DNA of 64,000 nt, from positions 2,486,501 through 2,550,500 of the forward strand of contig NZ_OY762269.1 in NCBI RefSeq assembly GCF_963665245.1. Reading direction: 5' to 3'. Position numbers and translations under genes: made by a program. The stretch's first letter is position 1. Each line of letters opens with the position of its first letter. A model generated the notes under the pieces. It was not told the DNA's origin, ran no database searches, and worked only from the letters and a program-made list of their open reading frames with translations. Positions 48,433 through 55,526 of the stretch are shown here, in pieces. Source of the DNA: an uncultured Paludibaculum sp. (GTDB lineage Bacteria; Acidobacteriota; Terriglobia; Bryobacterales; Bryobacteraceae).

Positions 48433-49127
48433 AGGCGCTCGCCGTCGAGGGACTTTGGAAATTCTACGGCGACTACGCTGCTCTTCGTGAAGTCGCCTTC
48501 GATATCGAGCCGGGCCAATGCGTGGCGCTGCTGGGCCGGAACGGTGCCGGCAAGACCACGCTGATCCGCATTCTGGCCGGCCTCTCCCGCCCCTCGCGCG
48601 GCGTCGTCAAAGTATTCGATACCGACTTCCAGAACCGCGCCACGCGCAGCCGCATCGGCATTCTGGGCCACGGCATCGCCATCTACGACGAGCTCTCGGC
48701 CTATGAGAATCTGCGGCTCTTCGCCGCCCTCTATGGCCTGGAGAAGCCGGATGCCGCGGCCCATCACTGGCTGGAACGCACAGGTCTGGAGCGCGTGAAG
48801 GACAGTCTGGTGCGCGAGTTCTCGCGCGGCATGCGCCAACGTCTGGCCGTGGCGCGGGCCTTTCTGCACAATCCGCAGATGCTCCTGCTGGACGAGCCGT
48901 TCACGGCGCTGGACGACCGGGCGATCGCGTTACTCCAGAACCTGCTGCGTGACGCCCTGAAGGAAGGCCGCACGGTGCTCATGTCCACACACCAGCTCCG
49001 CGAGGCGTTGGAACTGGCGACGCATGTGGTGCTGATCAACCGCGGCAAGATGGCCCATCGCGGATTGCGTACGCAGGAGATGCTCGACGATCCGGGCTAC
49101 CTCTACCGCACTTACGGAGAGGCGTGA
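48429..49127 (+). CDS. ccmA: ABC transporter ATP-binding protein, CcmA
   Basis: A 232-residue ATPase with Walker A LGRNGAGKTT, signature FSRGMRQRLAVARA and Walker B MLLLDEPF. Placed just before ccmB and ccmC it is the CcmA subunit, which powers release of holo-CcmE from CcmC. The start is coupled to the previous gene by ATGA, and the stop overlaps the ccmB start (GTGATG). Confidence 0.9.
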   Translation: MKALAVEGLWKFYGDYAALREVAFDIEPGQCVALLGRNGAGKTTLIRILAGLSRPSRGVVKVFDTDFQNRATRSRIGILGHGIAIYDELSAYENLRLFAALYGLEKPDAAAHHWLERTGLERVKDSLVREFSRGMRQRLAVARAFLHNPQMLLLDEPFTALDDRAIALLQNLLRDALKEGRTVLMSTHQLREALELATHVVLINRGKMAHRGLRTQEMLDDPGYLYRTYGEA

Positions 49128-49807
49128 TGCTATTCCTGCGCCAAGTTCTCACGATCACGGGCAAGGACCTGCGCAGCGAGCTGCGCACCAAGGAAGCTCT
49201 GAATGCCTCACTCGCTTTCGCGCTGGTGATCCTGCTGCTGTTTAGTTTTGCTTTTGACGCCAACCCGGAGATGATGCGCGAGATTTCGGGTGGCCTGCTC
49301 TGGCTCGTGTTCGCCTTTGCCGGCGCGCTGATTCTGAACCGCAGTTTTGCACGGGAACTCGTCAACGATTGCCTGGATGCCCTGATCTCTTCGCCAGTCT
49401 CCGGCCCGGCCCTGTTTCTGGGGAAGGCTCTGGCGAACTACATTCTGTTGCTTGGCATTGAAGTGGTTTGTCTGCCCATTTTCGGAGTGTTCTACAACGT
49501 GCGCTGGGCGCAGCAACCGCTCTGGCTGGCACTTGTGCTGATCCTTGCCACGTGGGGTGTATGCGTGGTGGGCACGATCTTCTCCGCACTGACCGTGAAC
49601 TTGCGGCTGCGCGAGCTGATGCTGCCGATGTTGGTGTACCCCATGCTGATTCCGTGCCTGATGGCGGCCATGATGCTGACCACTCCGCTGCTCGCCGGCC
49701 AGCCCATCGAAGGCGACATGTTTGCCTGGCTGCGTCTGCTCGTCGGCTTCGATATCATCTTTACTTCGCTGGCGGTTGTCCTCATCGACACCGTTCTGAT
49801 CGGATAG
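49127..49807 (+). CDS. ccmB: Heme exporter/ABC permease subunit CcmB
   Basis: A 226-residue polytopic membrane protein. It has the CcmB pattern LRSELRTKEALNASLAFALV at the start, RSFARELVNDCLDALISSPVSG near residue 75, and six hydrophobic segments. It forms the membrane part of CcmAB. ATG 49127 overlaps the ccmA stop and has GGAGAGG five bases upstream; GTG 49124 is the alternative. Confidence 0.88.
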   Translation: MLFLRQVLTITGKDLRSELRTKEALNASLAFALVILLLFSFAFDANPEMMREISGGLLWLVFAFAGALILNRSFARELVNDCLDALISSPVSGPALFLGKALANYILLLGIEVVCLPIFGVFYNVRWAQQPLWLALVLILATWGVCVVGTIFSALTVNLRLRELMLPMLVYPMLIPCLMAAMMLTTPLLAGQPIEGDMFAWLRLLVGFDIIFTSLAVVLIDTVLIG

Positions 49808-49818
49808 GCAGGAGAGCC

Positions 49819-50496
49819 ATGAGAGAAAAGACTCTGTACGGCCTGGGTGGGCTGGCCATCGTGCTGCTCACACACAACATTTGGAAGATGCTGGTCAACC
49901 TGCCCGACGAGGCGTTTCAAGGGGCCATCTTCCGCATTATCTTCTTCCACGTACCCGCCGCCTTCACCTGCTTTTTGTGCTTTCTGGTTTCCCTCATTGC
50001 GGGGATTTCGTACCTGAAGTCGAGAGACCTCAAGTGGGACGCGTTGGGTGTCTCGGCCACCGAGGTGGGCCTCGCCTTTGGAGCGGCCAATCTGCTTACC
50101 GGCATGATCTGGGCGCGCATCATCTGGGGTATCTGGTGGACATGGGACTGGCGTCTCACCTCGATGCTGATCTGCTGGCTGTTGTACGGCGGCTATCTGG
50201 TGCTGAGACGCGCGATCGAGGAACCCACGGAACGTGCCCGCCTGTCGGCCGTGATGTCCATCCTCAGCTTCTCCGTCGTGCCGTTCGTCTTCTTCTCCAT
50301 CAAGTGGTTCCGCACGCAGCATCCGCAACCCGTGCTGTATGGGGACGGCAAGATGGACTCGGGTTACCGGGCCATGCTGTACGGCAACTGGGTTCCGATT
50401 TTGATGGTCGCCTTTGTGCTTGTCGCCATCCGCATGATGCAGGAGCGGCGGCAGCGAGAGGTGGACGCGTTGCGCCGGTCGGCGCACGCCTTCTAG
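49819..50496 (+). CDS. ccmC: Heme-handling protein CcmC
   Basis: A 225-residue membrane protein with the WWD motif WGIWWTWDWRLTS at residues 103-115 and the conserved His in FFHVP at residue 44; a second His lies in QHPQP. CcmC attaches heme to CcmE. Six helices are visible. GGAGAG precedes the ATG, eleven bases after ccmB. Confidence 0.92.
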   Translation: MREKTLYGLGGLAIVLLTHNIWKMLVNLPDEAFQGAIFRIIFFHVPAAFTCFLCFLVSLIAGISYLKSRDLKWDALGVSATEVGLAFGAANLLTGMIWARIIWGIWWTWDWRLTSMLICWLLYGGYLVLRRAIEEPTERARLSAVMSILSFSVVPFVFFSIKWFRTQHPQPVLYGDGKMDSGYRAMLYGNWVPILMVAFVLVAIRMMQERRQREVDALRRSAHAF

Positions 50497-50511
50497 GAGT
50501 ATTAGCTCACC

Positions 50512-50676
50512 ATGAACGACGCCGCTGCTCGCAATTTTGAATACCTTGCCTACGGGCTTATTACCGCTTGGCTCGTCCTGGTGGTCTATGTGTTGACTCT
50601 CGTCAGCCGCGAAGGCCGAATTCGCCGCCAGATGGAGAGCCTACAGCGAATGCTCGAGGACAAGGAGAAACACTAA
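50512..50676 (+). CDS. ccmD: Small heme exporter protein CcmD-like
   Basis: A 54-residue protein starting MNDAAARNFEYLAYGLIT with a single helix (ITAWLVLVVYVLTLVSRE) and a basic, helical tail (RIRRQMESLQRMLEDKEKH). This size, topology and position directly after ccmC match CcmD, which stabilises the CcmABCD complex. The next gene starts five bases after the stop. Confidence 0.75.
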   Translation: MNDAAARNFEYLAYGLITAWLVLVVYVLTLVSREGRIRRQMESLQRMLEDKEKH

Positions 50677-50680
50677 AGCA

Positions 50681-52015
50681 ATGAATCGCCGCAGCCTGCT
50701 GCAATTGGTAGGCGCGGGGGCCCTGTCCGCCCGCGAAATGGCCGCGCAGGAAACTGTCGCGCGCGCCACGCGGGCCACGCCCTCGCCCAAGATCAAAGAC
50801 GTCCAGGTGATTGCCACCGCTCCGGTCGGGCTGCGCCTTGTCGTCGTCAAGGTTATTACCGACCAGGACGGCCTGTATGGCTATGGCTGCGGGACGTACA
50901 CCCAACGGGCTGACTTGGTTGTCAGCGCCGTGGAACGCTATCTGAAGCCTTTTCTCATTGGTCAGTATGCCGATCGCATCGACGATCTGTGGCAGGCCAT
51001 GTATAACTCCAGCTATTGGCGCAACGGCCCGGTGTTGAACAACGCCATCAGTGGCGTGGATCAGGCCCTTTGGGACATCAAGGGCCGCCAGGCTGGGATG
51101 CCCGTCTACCAGTTGCTGGGCGGCAAGTGCCGCGAAGCGGTCGACTGCTATGGCCATGCCTCTGGCGCCGACATCCCGCAGTTGATTGCCAACGCCAAGC
51201 GCTTCATTGAGCGCGGCTTCCGTCACATCCGCGTGCAGATCGGCGTGCCCGGTCAAGCCGGTTATGGGTCAGGCGGCAGCGAGGTCAAGGTCGAGAAACT
51301 GCACGACAAGCCGGTCTTTGAACCGGAAGACTACATCCGTCGCGCCCTGAAGATGTTCGAGGCGTGCCGCAAGGAACTCGGGGACGAGATCGAACTGCTG
51401 CACGACGTGCACGAGCGCATCTCGCCCATCCAGGCGGTGCGCCTGGCCAAGGAAGTCGAGAAATTCCGGCTGTTCTTCTTGGAAGACGCCCTCTCCCCCG
51501 AGGACATCGTCTGGTTCCGCCAGATCCGTCAGCAGTGCTCCACGCCGCTCGCCATGGGCGAACTCTTCAACAGCCCGCATGAGTGGACTCCACTAATTGC
51601 GGAGCGCCTCATCGACTTCATCCGGATCCACGTCACCCAGGCCGGCGGCCTGACCCCCTGCCGCAAGATCGCGGCCATGGGCGAAATGATGGGCGTCAAG
51701 ACCGCCTGGCACGGGCCCGGCGACGTGTCTCCCATCGGCCATGCAGCCAACATCACGCTCGATCTTGTCTGCCAGAACTTCGGCATTCAGGAAAGCTACC
51801 AGTTCCCCGAGCGCGTCAAGGAGGTCTTCTCGGGCTGCCCCGAGATTCGCAATGGCTACTACTACATCACCGAGGCGCCCGGTTGGGGCATTGAGGTGAA
51901 CGAAGCCGCCGCGAAGAAGTACCCGTTTGGTTCCGGCGAGCGCGGAGAGCGCCAGCGGCTGAACGGCGGCTGGGGCGAAGTACGCCGCCGCGACGGAACG
52001 GTGATCAAACAGTAG
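50681..52015 (+). CDS. Exported enolase-superfamily enzyme (mandelate racemase / mannonate dehydratase-like)
   Basis: A 444-residue protein with a twin-arginine-like leader (NRRSLLQLVGAGALS). The enolase-superfamily metal ligands are visible: Asp in LLHDVHERISP, Glu in FFLEDALSPED and Glu in LAMGELFNSPHEW, with the capping domain before them (NNAISGVDQALWDIKG). The closest subgroup is RspA/mannonate dehydratase, which acts on acid sugars. The exact substrate is unknown. Only five bases separate it from ccmD, so it may be transcribed with the ccm genes although functionally distinct. Confidence 0.85.
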   Translation: MNRRSLLQLVGAGALSAREMAAQETVARATRATPSPKIKDVQVIATAPVGLRLVVVKVITDQDGLYGYGCGTYTQRADLVVSAVERYLKPFLIGQYADRIDDLWQAMYNSSYWRNGPVLNNAISGVDQALWDIKGRQAGMPVYQLLGGKCREAVDCYGHASGADIPQLIANAKRFIERGFRHIRVQIGVPGQAGYGSGGSEVKVEKLHDKPVFEPEDYIRRALKMFEACRKELGDEIELLHDVHERISPIQAVRLAKEVEKFRLFFLEDALSPEDIVWFRQIRQQCSTPLAMGELFNSPHEWTPLIAERLIDFIRIHVTQAGGLTPCRKIAAMGEMMGVKTAWHGPGDVSPIGHAANITLDLVCQNFGIQESYQFPERVKEVFSGCPEIRNGYYYITEAPGWGIEVNEAAAKKYPFGSGERGERQRLNGGWGEVRRRDGTVIKQ

Positions 52016-52078
52016 AGGTTTTGTGGAACGAATGGGATCCATGGCGCTATCCTGACCTCCAGGTAGAGGAGGCTTGCC

Positions 52079-53107
52079 ATGCAACCTGGGATGGCCATGG
52101 ATCCCGCCCCAAATCCGGGGCTGATCTTCGAGAATTTGAATGCGCATCAACGCTCGGCGGCGCTGCGCACCGCGATTGAGATCGATTTGTTTCGTGCTGT
52201 CGGCCAAGGTCCGGCCGATGCGCTCACACTGGCCGGACGCTGTTCAGCATCGCCGCGCGGCATCCGCATCCTCAGCGACTTTCTGGTCGTGATGGGGCTA
52301 CTTTCCAAGAGCGACGGCATCTACAGCCACACCCCGACAAGCGCTCTGTTCCTCGATCCCAACTCGCCGTCTTCCCTGCATTCGACGGCACGGTTCCTTG
52401 GGTTGTCGGAGATGAAGGCGTCTCTCGACAACCTCACGGAGATCGTCCGGACGGGCCGAACGACGCTCCCCGGGGACGGTAGCGTCGAGCCCGACAATCC
52501 CATCTGGGTGGAGTTCGCCCACAGCATGGCGCCCATGATGGGCCCGCTGGCCGGTCCGCTGGGGACGATAGTGCTGAACGGCCGCACCGGCCCGATGCGG
52601 ATTCTCGACATTGCGGCGGGGCACGGGCTCTTCGGCATTGAGATCGCGAAACAGCACCCCGAGGCGCGGATCGTTGCCTGTGATTGGCCCAAGGTGCTGG
52701 ACGTCGCCGAGGAGAATGCGCGCAAAGCCGGCGTAGCCGACCGATTCGAACGTTTGCCGGGCAGTGCATTCGACGTCGATTTCGGCGGGCCGTATGATGC
52801 TGTGTTGCTTACCAACTTCCTGCACCACTTTGACGTGCCGACCTGTACAGGCCTGCTGAAGAAAGTCCGCGCGGCCCTGAAACCCGGAGGGCTCTCGGCC
52901 ACCTTGGAATTCGTGCCGAATGAGGATCGTGTCACGCCGCCCATGCCGGCCGCGTTCAGCCTGGTGATGCTCGTCTCCACGCGGGCCGGCGATGCCTATA
53001 CGTTCAGCGAGTATACGGCGATGCATCGAGAGGCGGGTTTTGGGCAAATCGAGGCGCATCCGGTGCCACGATCGCCCCACACCGTGGTCACGGGCATCGC
53101 CCAATAG
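52079..53107 (+). CDS. SAM-dependent O-methyltransferase with dimerisation domain
   Basis: A 342-residue plant-type/antibiotic O-methyltransferase. The N-terminal 100 residues are a winged-helix dimerisation domain (SAALRTAIEIDLFRAVG, then IRILSDFLVVMGLLSKSDG). The Rossmann core has motif I ILDIAAGHGLFGIEIA, the acidic loop ACDWPKVL, and LLTNFLHHFDV. It would methylate a small hydroxyl compound. Ribosome site AGGAGG precedes ATG 52079. Substrate is unknown. Confidence 0.87.
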   Translation: MQPGMAMDPAPNPGLIFENLNAHQRSAALRTAIEIDLFRAVGQGPADALTLAGRCSASPRGIRILSDFLVVMGLLSKSDGIYSHTPTSALFLDPNSPSSLHSTARFLGLSEMKASLDNLTEIVRTGRTTLPGDGSVEPDNPIWVEFAHSMAPMMGPLAGPLGTIVLNGRTGPMRILDIAAGHGLFGIEIAKQHPEARIVACDWPKVLDVAEENARKAGVADRFERLPGSAFDVDFGGPYDAVLLTNFLHHFDVPTCTGLLKKVRAALKPGGLSATLEFVPNEDRVTPPMPAAFSLVMLVSTRAGDAYTFSEYTAMHREAGFGQIEAHPVPRSPHTVVTGIAQ

Positions 53108-53126
53108 GGCGCGATACAATCGCCGC

Positions 53127-54041
53127 ATGCGGCGACGTGAGTTTGTCTTGGGGACCACCCTGGCGCAACGGCCAGTGTCGGTCCCCGGCAGCGTATTGGT
53201 CCACGAGCACATCCTGGTCGACTTCGCCGGCGCCGCGAAGGCGACACCGGATCGCTATGACGCGGACGAGGTCTTCCGCATCGCAAAACCAAAGCTGGAA
53301 GAGCTGAAAGCGTTCGGCTGTGTACGGCTCCATGAATGCACGCCCAACTACCTGGGCCGGGCCGCCAAGCTGTGCGCGCGGCTGCAGCAGGCGACCGGCG
53401 TCGAGATTTGGACCAACACCGGGATCTACGGAGCAGCCAATCGCGCTGGCGTACCCGCCTACGTGGCGCAGGAATCTTCTCGGGACCTGGCACGGCGGTA
53501 TGTGGCCGAGTGGCGCTCCGGCATCGAGGGACTAAAACCTCGCTTTATCAAGACCGCGGTGAACGGCTTTCCGCTGGAGCCTTTGGACGTGAAACTAGTG
53601 GAGGCCGCGGCGATGGCGAGCCTGGAGACCGGCCTGAGCATCGCTTCGCACACGAATGGCGGCGGCCCGGCGGCGGAGGCGCAATTGGACGTCCTGTCCC
53701 GCCTGCGGTGCCCGGCAAGCAGGTTCATCTGGGTTCACGCGCAGAGTGAGAAGGACCACCGGCACCACGAGTCCGTGGCACGGGCCGGTGCCTGGGTGGA
53801 ATTTGACGGTATTAGCGAGTCGTCGGCGGGATGGCATCGGGAATGTGTTGAGTGGATGCAGGCGCGGGGCCTGCTGAAGCAGGTGCTGATCTCTCAAGAT
53901 GCGGGCTGGTATCACGTGGGGGAATCCGGGGGCGGTTCCTATCGTGGATACACCTATCTGTACAGCGGGTTCTTGCCGCTGCTGCCGTCCTCCACCTGGC
54001 ACACGCTACTGGTGGACAACCCAAATCACGCTTTCTCGTGA
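53127..54041 (+). CDS. Phosphotriesterase-family metal-dependent hydrolase
   Basis: A 304-residue amidohydrolase-fold protein. The metal ligands are HEH in VHEHILVDF, the bridging Lys in FIKTAVNG, His in ASHTNGG, His in WVHAQSEKD, and Asp in SQDAGW. Relatives include lactonases and phosphotriesterases. The N-terminus (RRREFVLGTTLAQ) may be a short Tat signal. It starts 19 bases after the methyltransferase gene. Substrate is not predictable from the sequence. Confidence 0.82.
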   Translation: MRRREFVLGTTLAQRPVSVPGSVLVHEHILVDFAGAAKATPDRYDADEVFRIAKPKLEELKAFGCVRLHECTPNYLGRAAKLCARLQQATGVEIWTNTGIYGAANRAGVPAYVAQESSRDLARRYVAEWRSGIEGLKPRFIKTAVNGFPLEPLDVKLVEAAAMASLETGLSIASHTNGGGPAAEAQLDVLSRLRCPASRFIWVHAQSEKDHRHHESVARAGAWVEFDGISESSAGWHRECVEWMQARGLLKQVLISQDAGWYHVGESGGGSYRGYTYLYSGFLPLLPSSTWHTLLVDNPNHAFS

Positions 54042-54102
54042 CCGCCCGCTACTTCGCAAGAATGGTCAAGACGCCGTTGCCCGAAAGCCGTATCTTGGGT
54101 TC

Positions 54103-54666
54103 ATGCCAAGACCGCACTTCTCACAAAAACCAGTTCTGGTCGACATTCCCTCCACGCACTATCTGGCCATTGCCGGTCATGGCCAGCCGGGCGGCCCAGA
54201 ATTCCAGGACGCTATCTCGGCCCTGTATCCGATGGCGTACACCATCAAGATGACGCGCAAGTCCGGCGGGCAAGAGACGTTCCCTGTCGCGCCATTGGAG
54301 GGCATTTACACGGCGATCACCGATTGGCAACTACTGTTGCCCGTCCCGCCGGCCATTCGAAAGTCCGAAGTGCGCCAAACCGCCGGCAAGCTACTGGCCA
54401 AGGGAAAACCCGAATCCATACAGCGCGTCGATCTCGTCACCCGGAAAGAAGGGCGTTGCTTGCAGGCGCTGCATGTTGGCCCTTACGACCAGGTGGCCAA
54501 GACAATCGCCGTGCTCAAGGAATACGCCGATGCCAATGGTCTGGAACTCATCGGCCCGCACCACGAGATCTACCTCTCCGACCCGCGCCGCACCGCGCCG
54601 GAACGTCTAAAGACCCTCGTTCGCTACCCGGTGAGATCCGCCGCTCCGGCCACACGCCCGTCATGA
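54103..54666 (+). CDS. GyrI-like small-molecule-binding domain protein
   Basis: A 187-residue protein with the GyrI/SOUL-type ligand-binding fold: VDIPSTHYLAIAGHGQPGG at the start and LQALHVGPYDQVAKTIAVL, then ELIGPHHEIYLSDPRR at the end. Such domains bind drugs or dyes, and family proteins act as regulators or gyrase inhibitors. The stop overlaps the AraC-GyrI gene start by ATGA, indicating coupling. Start at ATG 54103; there is little before it to support an earlier one. Confidence 0.8.
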   Translation: MPRPHFSQKPVLVDIPSTHYLAIAGHGQPGGPEFQDAISALYPMAYTIKMTRKSGGQETFPVAPLEGIYTAITDWQLLLPVPPAIRKSEVRQTAGKLLAKGKPESIQRVDLVTRKEGRCLQALHVGPYDQVAKTIAVLKEYADANGLELIGPHHEIYLSDPRRTAPERLKTLVRYPVRSAAPATRPS

Positions 54667-55442
54667 CCTACGAAGAGCGCATCGCCCGAGTGAGGCGGTA
54701 CATCGAGGAGAATCTCGATGAGGAGCTTTCCCTCGACCGTCTGGCCGGCGTCGCCTGCTTCTCGCCGTTCCACTTCCACCGCATCTTCCGTGGCATGACA
54801 GGGGAACCGGTGAAGGAATACGTCCGGCGTCTGCGTCTGGAGCGAGCTGCGGAACGCCTGCGCCAGGGCCACCACCGCATCGTCGACATCGCCCTGGAGG
54901 CCGGCTACGAAAGCCACGAAGGCTTCACCCGTGCTTTTCATGCACACTTCGGCGAGGCACCGGTGGAGTTCCGCCAGGTGCAGAGTGTCCAGTTGCTGCG
55001 CTTGCCGTCGCGCACCGTGGTCGCGGCGCGCCACGTTGGCCCATACAACGAGGTGGGCGAGGCGTGGTCGAGGCTCTTCGCGCTGGCCGGGCCCGCACGC
55101 CTGTTGGGTCCCGGACTCGACTACTTCGGCATTGTTCACGACGATCCGGAGGCGACCGAACCGGCGGCCCAGCGCTACGACGCGGCCCTGAAGGTGAAAC
55201 CGGGCACCTCACCGCCGGACGGTCTGGATCTTCACGAGCTTCCGGCGGGCGAATACGCAGTGCTGCGCCACGTCGGCCCCTATCATCTGCTGGGCGCGGC
55301 GTACGCCCGGCTCTGCGGAGAATGGCTGCCCCACAGCGGCCGGGAAGCCGCCTTCCGGGCCTCCATCGAGTACTACCGCAACGATCCGCGCCACACGCCG
55401 GCGGAGCAACTCATCACCGATATCTGCATCCCTCTGGAGTAG
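54663..55442 (+). CDS. AraC-family regulator with C-terminal GyrI-like domain
   Basis: A 259-residue protein. Residues 1-105 are two helix-turn-helix motifs of the AraC family (LDRLAGVACFSPFHFHRIFR and IVDIALEAGYESHEGFTRAF). Residues 115-259 are a GyrI-like ligand-binding domain (VVAARHVGPYNEVGEAW, ELPAGEYAVLRHVGPYHLL). This is the Rob/SoxS-type arrangement of DNA-binding plus effector domain. Coupled translation with the GyrI-only gene at 54103 suggests a sensor pair that binds the same kind of ligand. Confidence 0.9.
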   Translation: MTYEERIARVRRYIEENLDEELSLDRLAGVACFSPFHFHRIFRGMTGEPVKEYVRRLRLERAAERLRQGHHRIVDIALEAGYESHEGFTRAFHAHFGEAPVEFRQVQSVQLLRLPSRTVVAARHVGPYNEVGEAWSRLFALAGPARLLGPGLDYFGIVHDDPEATEPAAQRYDAALKVKPGTSPPDGLDLHELPAGEYAVLRHVGPYHLLGAAYARLCGEWLPHSGREAAFRASIEYYRNDPRHTPAEQLITDICIPLE

Positions 55443-55526
55443 AGGGCCTCGAATACGCCGAAACGTGAAAGCGCTTTCGACCTTCGTGCTCGAATCCATG
55501 TAAGCTGTTTCTGGAGGCGTCAGCTC

